From contig CM055821.1 of NCBI GenBank assembly GCA_029582265.1, forward strand, positions 42,227,694 through 42,291,693: 64,000 bases of DNA. The letters are read 5' to 3'. The translations under genes and the position numbers were made by a program. Under the pieces are notes generated by a model, which searched no databases, was not told the origin of the DNA, and saw nothing but the letters and a program-made list of their open reading frames with translations. This document shows positions 12,801 to 24,800 of the stretch, piece after piece (position 1 is the first letter of the stretch; the number at the start of each line of letters is the position of its first letter). This DNA is from Zoroaster sp. YZ-2022. Its lineage: Eukaryota > Echinodermata > Asteroidea > Forcipulatida > Zoroasteridae.

Positions 12801-15800
12801 GTACAATTTTGGGATCTATTTATGGTGATGGGCATGGATGCACATCCAACAATAGACTCTGTTGACAGTTACCTTAATTTTTGTGTAGTGCTGTCGTTCT
12901 GTGGCTCATTGGTTTTCCAAAAGAATGGTTACAAACAAGGTCCACCGATATTTGAACTCGTTCGCGAAATTCAGAGTCTCGAGTGCTAAACATAACACTG
13001 TGGCACCATATGTTGTGCAGTGAACGTTATTAAAAGAAGCCATAATTGGCCTCATAGCAAATCATTGTGGCTTCAGAAAAAAAATATTAACAACATTACT
13101 TGCTTCACGCAAGGTTCCACCGAGATTTGAACTCGGATCGCGAGATTCAGAGTCTCGAGTGCTAACCATGGGACCATGTGTTGTATACTGAATATTATTA
13201 ACAGACGGCATTATTGGCGCCATACTAAATTATTGTAGCTTATTTTTTTTCCCTTTATTCAAGTAACTATTCAAGGAAATGTTTAAATAACGAAGGCCGC
13301 GTGGCCTAATGGATAAGGCGTCCGACTTCGGATCGGAAGATTGAGGGTTCGAGTCCTTTCGTGGTCGCACAATTTTGGGATCTTTTTATGGTGATGGGCA
13401 TGGATGCACATCCAGCAATAGACTCTGTTGACAGTTTCCTTAATTTTTGTGTAGTGCTGTCGTTCTGTGGCTCATTGGTTTTCCAAAAGAATGGTTACAA
13501 ACGTCTACAAACAAGGTCCCACCGATATTTGAACTCATTCGCGAAATTCAGAGTCTCGAGTGCTAAACATAACGCTGTGGCACCATATGTTGTGCAGTGA
13601 ACGTTATTAAAAGAAGCCATTATTGGCCTCATAGCAAATCATTGTGGCTTCAGAAATAAAATATTAACAACATTACTTGCTTCACGCAAGGTCCCACCGA
13701 GATTTGAACTCGGATCGCGAGATTCAGAGTCTCGAGTGCTAACCATTACACCATGGGACCATGTGTTGTATACTGAACCTTATTAACAGACGGCATTATT
13801 GGCGTCATACTAAATTATTGTAGCTAAAAAAAATTTCCTTTATTCAAGTAACTATTCAAGGAAGTGTTTAAATAACGAAGGCCGCGTGGCCTAATGGATA
13901 AGGCGTCCGACTTCGGATCGGAAGATTGAGGGTTCGAGTCCCTTCGTGGTCGCACAATTTTGGGATCTTTTTATGGTGATGGGCATGGATGCACATCCAG
14001 CAATGGACTCTGTTGACAGTTTCCTTAATTTTTGTGTAGTGCTGTCGTTCTGTGGCTCATTGGTTTTCCAAAAGAATGGTTACAAACGTCTACAAACAAG
14101 GTCCCACCGATATTTGAACTCGTTCGCGAAATTCAGAGTCTCGAGTGCCAAACATAACACTGTGGCACCATATGTTGTGCAGTGAACGTTATTAAAAGTA
14201 GCCATTATTGGCCAAATAGCAAATCATTGTGGCTTCAGAAATAAAATATTAACAACATTACTTGCTTCACGCAAGGTCCCACCGAGATTTGAACTCGGAT
14301 CGCGAGATTCAGAGTCTCGAGTGCTAACCATTACACCATGGGACCATGTGTTGTATACTGAACATTATTAACAGACGGCATTATTGGCGCCATACTAAAT
14401 TATTGTAGCTTATTTTTTTTCCCTTTATTCAAGTAACTATTCAAGGAAATGTTTAAATAACGAAGGCCGCGTGGCCTAATGGATAAGGCGTCCGACTTCG
14501 GATCGGAAGATTGAGGGTTCGAGTCCCTTCGTGGTCGCACAATTTTGGGATCTTTTTATGGTGATGGGCATGGATGCACATCCAACAATAGACTCTGTTG
14601 ACAGTTACCTTAATTTTTGTGTAGTGCTGTCGTTCTGTGGCTCATTGGTTTTCCAAAAGAATGGTTACAAACGTCTACAAACAAGGTCCCACCGATATTT
14701 GAACTCGTTCGCGAAATTCAGAGTCTCGAGTGCTAAACATAACACTGTGGCACCATATGTTGTGCAGTGAACGTTATTAAAAGAAGCCATTATTGGCCTC
14801 ATAGCAAATCATTGTGGCTTCAGAAATAAAATATTAACAACATTACTTGCTTCACGCAAGGTCCCACCGAGATTTGAACTCGGATCGCGAGATTCAGAGT
14901 CTCGAGTGCTAACCATTACACCATGGGACCATGTGTTGTATACTGAACATTATTAACAGACGGCATTATTGGCGCCATACTAAATTATTGTAGCTTATTT
15001 TTTTCCCCTTTATTCAAGTAACTATTCAAGGAAATGTTTAAATAACGAAGGCCGCGTGGCCTAATGGATAAGGCGTCCGACTTCGGATCGGAAGATTGAG
15101 GGTTCGAGTCCCTTCGTGGTCGCACAATTTTGGGATCTTTTTATGGTGATGGGCATGGATGCACATCCAGCAATAGACTCTGTTGACAGTTTCCTTAATT
15201 TTTGTGTAGTGCTGTCGTTCTGTGGCTCATTGGTTTTCCAAAAGAATGGTTACAAACGTCTACAAACAAGGTCCCACCGATATTTGAACTCGTTCGCGAA
15301 ATTCAGAGTCTCGAGTGCCAAACATAACACTGTGGCACCATATGTTGTGCAGTGAACGTTATTAAAAGAAGCCATTATTGGCCTCATAGCAAATCATTGT
15401 GGCTTCAGAAATAAAATATTAACAACATTACTTGTTTCACGCAAGGTCCCACCGAGATTTGAACTCGGATCGCGAGATTCAGAGTCTCGAGTGCTAACCA
15501 TTACACCATGGGACCATGTGTTGTATACTGAACATTATTAACAGACGGCATTATTGGCGCCATACTAAATTATTGTAGCTTATTTTTTTCCCCTTTATTC
15601 AAGTAACTATTCAAGGAAATGTTTAAATAACGAAGGCCGCGTGGCCTAATGGATAAGGCGTCCGACTTCGGATCGGAAGATTGAGGGTTCGAGTCCCTTC
15701 GTGGTCGCACAATTTTGGGATCTTTTTATGCTGATGGCCATGGATGCACATCCAGCAATAGACTCTGTTGACAGTTTCCTTAATTTTTGTGTAGTGCTGT

Positions 15801-18800
15801 CGTTCTGTGGCTCATTGGTTTTCCAAAAGAATGGTTACAAACGTCTACAAACAAAGTCCCACCGATATTTGAACTCGTTCGCGAAATTCAGAGTCTCGAG
15901 TGCCAAACATAACACTGTGGCACCATATGTTGTGCAGTGAACATTATTAAAAGAAGCCATTATTGGCCTCATAGCAAATCATTGTGGCTTCAGAAATAAA
16001 ATATTAACAACATTACTTGCTTCACGCAAGGTCCCACCGAGATTTGAACTCGGATCGCGAGATTCAGAGTCTCGAGTGCTAACCATTACACCATGGGACC
16101 ATGTATTGTTTACTGAACATTATTAACAGACGGCATTATTGGCGCCATACTAAATTATTGTAGCTTATTTTTTTCCCCTTTATTCAAGTGACTATTCAAG
16201 GAAATGTTTAAATAACGAAGGCCGCGTGGCCTAATGGATAAGGCGTCCGACTTCGGATCGGAAGATTGAGGGTTCGAGTCCCTTCGTGGTCGCACTATTT
16301 TGGGATCTTTTTATGGTGATGGGCATGGATGCACATCCAGCAATAGACTCTGTTGACAGTTTCCTTAATTTTTGTGTAGTGCTGTCGTTCTGTGGCTCAT
16401 TGGTTTTCCAAAAGAATGGTTACAAACGTCTACAAACAAGGTCCCACCGATATTTGAACTCATTCGCGAAATTCAGAGTCTCGAGTGCTAAACATAACAC
16501 TGTGGCACCATATGTTGTGCAGTGAACGTTATTAAAAGAAGCCATTATTGGCCTCATAGCAAATCATTGTGGCTTCAGAAATAAAATATTAACAACATTA
16601 CTTGCTTCACGCAAGGTCCCACCGAGATTTGAACTCGGATCGCGAGATTCAGAGTCTCGAGTGCTAACCATTACACCATGGGACCATGTGTTGTATACTG
16701 AACATTATTAACAGACGGCATTATTGGCGCCATACTAAATTATTGTAGCTTATTTTTTTCCCTTTATTCAAGTGACTATTCAAGGAAATGTTTAAATAAC
16801 GAAGGCCGCGTGGCCTAATGGATAAGGCGTCCGACTTCGGATCGGAAGATTGAGGGTTCGAGTCCCTTCGTGGTCGCACAATTTTGGGATCTTTTTATGG
16901 TGATGGGCATGGATGCACATCCAGCAATAGACTCTGTTGACAGTTTCCTTAATTTTTGTGTAGTGCTGTCGTTCTGTGGCTCATTGGTTTTCCAAAAGAA
17001 TGGTTACAAACGTCTACAAACAAGGTCCCACCGATATTTGAACTCGTTCGCGAAATTCAGAGTCTCGAGTGCTAAACATAACACTGTGGCACCATATGTT
17101 GTGTAGTGAACGTTATTAAAAGAAGCCATTATTGGCCTCATAGCAAATCATTGTGGCTTCAGAAATAAAATATTAACAACATTACTTGCTTCACGCAAGG
17201 TTCCACCGAGATTTGAACTCGGATCGCGAGATTCAGAGTCTCGAGTGCTAACCATTACACCATGGGACCATGTGTTGTATACTGAACCTTATTAACAGAC
17301 GGCATTATTGGCGTCATACTAAATTATTGTAGCTTATTTTTTTTCTTTATTCAAGTAAGTATTCAAGGACATGTTTAAATAACGAAGGCCGCGTGGCCTA
17401 ATGGATAAGGCGTCCGACTTCGGATCGGAAGATTGAGGGTTCGAGTCCCTTCGTGGTCGCACAATTTTGGGATCTTTTTATGGTGATGGGCATGGATGCA
17501 CATCCAGCAATAGACTCTGTTGACAGTTTCCTTAATTTTTGTGTAGTGCTGTCGTTCTGTGGCTCATTGGTTTTCCAAAAGAATGGTTACAAACGTCTAC
17601 AAACAAGGTCCCACCGATATTTGAACTCGTTCGCGAAATTCAGAGTCTCGAGTGCCAAACATAACACTGTGGCACCATATGTTGTGCAGTGAACGTTATT
17701 AAAAGTAGCCATTATTGGCCAAATAGCAAATCATTGTGGCTTCAGAAATAAAATATTAACAACATTACTTGCTTCACGCAAGGTCCCACCGAGATTTGAA
17801 CTCGGATCGCGAGATTCAGAGTCTCGAGTGCTAACCATTACACCATGGGACCATGTGTTGTATACTGAACATTATTAACAGACGGCATTATTGGCGCCAT
17901 ACTAAATTATTGTAGCTTATTTTTTCCCCTTTATTCAAGTAACTATTCAAGGAAATGTTTAAATAACGAAGGCCGCGTGGCCTAATGGATAAGGCGTCCG
18001 ACTTCGGATCGGAAGATTGAGGGTTCGAGTCCCTTCGTGGTCGCACAATTTTGGGATCTTTTTATGGTGATGGGCATGGATGCACATCCAGCAATAGACT
18101 CTGTTGACAGTTTCCTTAATTTTTGTGTAGTGCTGTCGTTCTGTGGCTCATTGGTTTTCCAAAAGAATGGTTACAAACGTCTACAAACAAGGTACCACCG
18201 ATATTTGAACTCGTTCGCGAAATTCAGAGTCTCGAGTGCTAAACATAACACTGTGGCACCATATGTTGTGCAGTGAACGTTATTAAAAGAAGCCATTATT
18301 GGCCTCATAGCAAATCATTGTGGCTTCAGAAATAAAATATTAACAACATTACTTGCTTCACGCAAGGTCCCACCGAGATTTGAACTCGGATCGCGAGATT
18401 CAGAGTCTCGAGTGCTAACCATTACACCATGGGACCATGTGTTGTATACTGAACATTATTAACAGACGGCATTGTTGGCGTCATACTAAATTATTGTAGC
18501 TTAATTTTTTTTCCTTTATTCAAGTAACTATTCAAGGAAGTGTTTAAATAACGAAGGCCGCGTGGCCTAATGGATAAGGCGTCCGACTTCGGATCCGAAG
18601 ATTGAGGGTTCGAGTCCCTTCGTGGTCGTACAATTTTGGGATCTATTTATGGTGATGGGCATGGATGCACATCCAACAATAGACTCTGTTGACAGTTTCC
18701 TTAATTTTTGTGTAGTGCTGTCGTTCTGTGGCTCATTGGTTTTCCAAAAGAATGGTTACAAACGTCTACAAACAAGGTCCCACCGATATTTGAACTCATT

Positions 18801-21800
18801 CGCGAAATTCAGAGTCTCGAGTGCTAAACATAACACTGTGGCACCATATGTTGTGCAGTGAACGTTATTAAAAGAAGCCATTATTGGCCTCATAGCAAAT
18901 CATTGTGGCTTCAGAAATAAAATATTAATAACATTACTTGCTTCACGCAAGGTCCCACCGAGATTTGAACTCGGATCGCGAGATTCAGAGTCTCGAGTGC
19001 TAACCATTACACCATGGGACCGTGTGTTGTATACTGAACATTATTAACAGACGGCATTATTGGCGCCATACTAAATTATTGTAGCTTATTTTTTTCCCCT
19101 TTATTCAAGTAACTATTCAAGGAAATGTTTAAATAACGAAGGCCGCGTGGCCTAATGGATAAGGCGTCCGACTTCGGATCGGAAGATTGAGGGTTCGAGT
19201 CCCTTCGTGGTCGCACAATTTTGGGATCTTTTTATGGTGATGGGCATGGATGCACATCCAGCAATAGACTCTGTTGACAGTTTCCTTAATTTTTGTGTAG
19301 TGCTGTCGTTCTGTGGTTTTCCAAAAGAATGGTTACAAACGTCTACAAACAAGGTCCCAACGATATTTGAACTCATTCGCGAAATTCAGAGTCTCGAGTG
19401 CTAAACATAACGCTGTGGCACGATATGTTGTGCAGTGAACATTATTAAAACAAGCTATTATTGGCCTCATAGCAAATCATTGTGGCTTCAGAAATAAAAT
19501 ATTAATAACATTACTTGTTTCACGCAAGGTCCCACCGAGATTTGAACTCGGATCGCGAGATTCAGAGTCTCGAGTGCTAACCATTACACCATGGGACCAT
19601 GTGTTGTATATTGAACCTTATTAACAGACGGCATTATTGGCGTCATACTAAATTATTGTAGCTTATTTTTTTTCTTTATTCAAGTAAGTATTCAAGGACA
19701 TGTTTAAATAACGAAGGCCGCGTGGCCTAATGGATAAGGCGTCCGACTTCGGATCGGAAGATTGAGGGTTCGAGTCCCTTCGTGGTCGCACAATTTTGGG
19801 ATCTTTTTATGCTGATGGCCATGGATGCACATCCAGCAATAGACTCTGTTGACAGTTTCCTTAATTTTTGTGTAGTGCTGTCGTTCTGTGGCTCATTGGT
19901 TTTCCAAAAGAATGGTTACAAACGTCTACAAACAAGGTCCCACCGATATTTGAACTCATTCGCGAAATTCATAGTCTCGAGTACTAAACATAACACTGTG
20001 GCACCATATGTTGTGCAGTGAACGTTATTAAAAGAAGCCGTTATTGGCCTCATAGCAAATCATTGTGGCTTCAGAAATAAAATATTAACAACATTACTTG
20101 CTTCACGCAAGGTCCCACCGAGATTTGAACTCGGATCGCGAGATTCAGAGTCTCGAGTGCTAACCATTACACCATGGGACCATGTGTTGTATACTGAACA
20201 TTATTAACAGACGGCATTATTGGCGTCATACTAAATTATTGTAGCTTATTTTTTTTCTTTATTCAAGTAACTATTCAAGGAAGTGTTTAAATAACGAAGG
20301 CCGCGTGGCCTAATGGATAAGGCGTCCGACTTCGGATCGGAAGATTGAGGGTTCGAGTCCCTTCGTGGTCGCATAATTTTGGGATCTTTTTATGGTGATG
20401 GGCATGGATGCACATCCAGCAATAGACTCTGTTGACAGTTTCCTTAATTTTTGTGTAGTGCTGTCGTTCTGTGGCTCATTGGTTTTCCAAAAGAATGGTT
20501 ACAAACGTCTACAAACAAGGTCCCACCGATATTTGAACTCATTCGCGAAATTCAGAGTCTCGAGTGCTAAACATAACGCTGTGGCACGATATGTTGTGCA
20601 GTGAACATTATTAAAACAAGCTATTATTAGCCTCATAGCAAATCATTGTGGCTTCAGAAATAAAATATTAACAACATTACTTGCTTCACGCAAGGTCCCA
20701 CCGAGATTTGAACTCGGATCGCGAGATTCAGAGTCTCGAGTGCTAACCATTACACCATGGGACCATGTGTTGTATACTGAACCTTATTAACAGACGGCAT
20801 TATTGGCGTCATACTAAATTATTGTAGCTTATTTTTTTTCTTTATTCAAGTAACTATTCAAGGAAGTGTTTAAATAACGAAGGCCGCGTGGCCTAATGGA
20901 TAAGGCGTCCGACTTCGGATCGGAAGATTGAGGGTTCGAGTCCCTTCGTGGTCGCACAATTTTGGGATCTTTTTATGGTGATGGGCATGGATGCACATCC
21001 AGCAATAGACTCTGTTGACAGTTTCCTTAATTTTTGTGTAGTGCTGTCGTTCTGTGGCTCATTGGTTTTCCAAAAGAATGGTTACAAACGTCTACAAACA
21101 AGGTCCCACCGATATTTGAACTCGTTCGCGAAATTCAGAGTCTCGAGTGCCAAACATAACACTGTGGCACCATATGTTGTGCAGTGAACGTTATTAAAAG
21201 AAGCCATTATTGGCCTCATAGCAAATCATTGTGGCTTCAGAAATAAAATATTAACAACATTACTTGCTTCACGCAAGGTCCCACCGAGATTTGAACTCGG
21301 ATCGCGAGATTCAGAGTCTCGAGTGCTAACCATTACACCATGGGACCATGTGTTGTATACTGAACATTATTAACAGACGGCATTATTGGCGCCATACTAA
21401 ATTATTGTAGCTTATTTTTTTCCCCTTTATTCAAGTAACTATTCAAGGAAATGTTTAAATAACGAAGGCCGCGTGGCCTAATGGATAAGGCGTCCGACTT
21501 CGGATCGGAAGATTGAGGGTTCGAGTCCCTTCGTGGTCGCACAATTTTGGGATCTTTTTATGGTGATGGGCATGGATGCACATCAAGCAATAGACTCTGT
21601 TGAGAGTTTCCTTAATTTTTGTGTAGTGCTGTCGTTCTGTGGCTCATTGGTTTTCCAAAAGAATGGTTACAAACGTCTACAAACAAGGTCCCACCGATAT
21701 TTGAACTCGTTAGCGAAATTCAGAGTCTCGAGTAGTAGTATGTTAGATGGGGGTACGGGGACAGTTGACCTTTTTGTGGGCGTGGTTGATGAGATTAAAA

Positions 21801-24800
21801 AGGGGGTGGGAGGCGTGGTTGTTGAGATTAAAAAGGGGTTGGTGTGGTTGTGTTGATGACGTCATCATTTTTGATGACGTCATGAAAGATTTGTGGTGGT
21901 AGGTTGGTATAGGTAAGATTTAAAAATAGTCTTAAAAATCTGTAAAATCTACCCCTGAAAAAAAGTTATCGTTTTTAGTCGTTAAAAAAATTGAAATAAC
22001 GATTCGATATTATGTAGATAAATAGTAAAGATGACGACGAGAGCGCTGATTCCCTGCGAATGGCTTTTAGTTGGCAAAACAGAAAAGTGTTGTAGACTAA
22101 GTGTGTGTGGTGGTGTATTTTGCCCGCTTCATGTGTGGCGTATTCGACACGGTCAAAGTATACCCGTTGCGTGTAGAAGATGTAAAAATGGCACAAAAAC
22201 ACCGATAAATTTATGTACGAAATGCGGTAATGTATTAAAAATAAATTATTTAAATCGCGTTGAAGAAAAAGCTAGACGGCATTATAATATAGTGATGAAT
22301 GAGTTGATAGAGACAACAACACGTTGATAGTGAATATATATAAAATTTAAAAATTATAATTATACGGCGGGGGAGCAAGCGACGGCGGAGGTCGCGTATC
22401 CTCGTTAAATCTGGATTTATTTACACTAAAGTTTATATTAATTTCATAAGTTTTTCTATAAGATCTTTTTTTTGATCTAAATTAACATCTTGTTTTTTAT
22501 CGACATTGTCATTTTTAGCCGCTGCACGGATACTTTCATTCAATTTATAATAGTTATCTCGTTCTTCGCAGATCCAAACAAATTCTTCTTGGGTAATGAC
22601 ATTGTCTTCGATAGCTTTTGAAACGCGGTTTTCGATCGAGTTGAGTTTAGCTTTAGCTAAAACTCTAATTTCATCGTGTTTTGTAGCTTTTTTAAATAAT
22701 ATATTTTTCGTGTGTATGAGAGCAACCGCACCACAGCATAACCCTGCAGCTAATCCTCCAAAAGCATATCCTACGGGCGACGCTACAACGCTGCCGATAC
22801 TGGCGATTCCAACGGCTCCTGTTCCCACACCTGCCATTTCAGCGAGATCTTCTACAATAGTACAAGTTTTGATGATTTTATTATATTTTTTATACGTTTT
22901 CTGGCGTTGGTACATTTCGGCTCGTAATTCTTTTTGAATATCGTCGATTTTTTGCAAACGAAATGCGTTTACGTTCGAGTTTTCGATATTGTTAGCTACT
23001 GAAGCATCCTTCATATACCGTACATCTGGATAAAGTACATTTGTTGATTCTATAGGTACACTCATTGTTTTCTATTAATAGTAAAAGGTTTAAAAAAAAT
23101 CTAATTTAGAAAGTTTTTCTCGAAATTGTCGTGCTTTTTCATGAATGACAGACATGGCATATACAGCAGCAGCACAGCTTAGTGCAATTGTCAGACCAAA
23201 CGTTGTTATCATTTTTACGTCGTTATAAATTTGGATGAAATCATCTAAATTTTCACACGTTTCATTGATTTCATTGATTTTTTTTATATACAACCTCACG
23301 TTGGTTTTTTCTGCTTGTAATTCTTTTTGTAAACGTTGCACTTCGCAGCGAACCAAGTCTTGGATATTATCTGTAGTCATTGTTTTTCTATTAATAGTAA
23401 AAGATTAAAAATAATTAATTTAACAGCCAAGTTTTAATTTTAATATCGTAACAGATTCCAGCTTCTAAAGAGCCGAAAAATGTCGCTTGTACAAATATTT
23501 TTCTGTTGTACTTGCTGTTGTTTTCTATTTTGAAGCAAATTCCACATTCTAGATGCTTTACTTTATTATCATTAAAAAAAAGTTTTCATCATCATTACTA
23601 GAACATTATTTATAAAAAAGTCAGGATTGTGCTGCGGAAAAATTTCACGTTTTTCAACGATTTGATAAACGTTTTCACCATGAATTATTTTTGCATAAGT
23701 TGAACAATCTGTTATTGGTACAAAGATATCAAACGAGGGCGTAGCTGTATGGTTTTGCCACGCGATCCAAAATATATCATCTAATTTATACAATGTTGTA
23801 CCAAATAAAACTTCATCATTAGTATATAATATGACCACTTTGATGAAAAAAGTTGTTATCGTTAGTGACAATACCACTTGTTTGACTCTTTTTGCTTGTT
23901 CGACTAGGACCATAAATACTCGCCATATTTATTATAGTATAAATTTAATTTAATGGCAAACTTTTAATTTTTATATTGAAACAGATTTTAGTGTTTAGCG
24001 CACCGAAAAAGCTTCCTTGTACAAAAACCTTTTCATTTCGCGTTTTGAAACAAATTTCGTATTGTACGTGCTGCGAAGTGTTGTTGAAAACTAAACTTTT
24101 ATCTCGAGCGGGAGAAGGAATATGATATACGTTAACGTCAAAACTACCTTCCGCCGAATGTGAATAAAAACCGTCAGCTTTCGCAAATTTTACAAAAATT
24201 GAGCAGTATGCGGGTGCTTGATTAAACATGTAAAAGGGTAGTTTAAGCCTACCGTGCCATCCGAGTATAATTTGATATTTTTCGACAAGAACTATCGTTT
24301 GTAAAATTTCATCACTATCGATATAGCCGTGATGTTGGTAAATGTTCGAGTTGATATAATTACCGCTAAATGAAATTTGCGCGCTCGTTCGACTGGGTCC
24401 GTAAATGCTCGCCATATTTATATAATTTCTAGATTTAAAATTATGGGGAAACCGTGATTATTTATGTCTCTACCCTTTGAATCTTTAATTTGAAAATTCA
24501 ATGCGTTAAAAGTACCGGTTTTAAGCTTTTTCATTAATGGATTTTTATATTCTATCCACATACTCTCTCCGAACGATTTGTCTTGTAACGGAAAAGCGTT
24601 TAAAAATAGTACAAGGTTTACCGTTGAAATAATTTTCGGTCGTAGAAATTTGATCGCAATGAATGTATAAAATTTTAAAAAGTTGTACATCAATTTTTTT
24701 ACTATATTCTCCCACAGTTAGAAATTCGTTGTGAAACCCGAGTAAATTAGCTAATTGTTTTCTTGAGTCAAATTTAGCAAGAAAAAACCTGTTTTTTCAT

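Larger units (their letters stand above)
6449..21733. repeat. Tandem array of about 585-bp units, each with tRNA-Arg(+), a tRNA-Gln relic(-) and tRNA-Gln(-)
   Basis: 26 tRNA-Arg starts recur mostly every 566-585 bp; one unit near 7.1-8.1 kb has lost its Arg gene. Unit order: T-rich spacer, tRNA-Arg(UCG) plus strand, about 200 bp spacer, a decayed tRNA-Gln copy on minus (for example 8299-8370), about 100 bp, intact tRNA-Gln(CUG) on minus, about 105 bp spacer. Neighbouring units are nearly identical. The Polinton sits in the relic of the last unit. Open frames of about 79 codons repeated in each unit begin inside the tRNA with GTG and are not taken as genes. Confidence 0.95.

Noticed and set aside
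6449..21733. CRISPR-like appearance of regularly spaced repeats
   Set aside because: Repeats are 585-bp units with tRNA genes in an intron-bearing animal genome; there are no short direct repeats with unique spacers and no cas genes.
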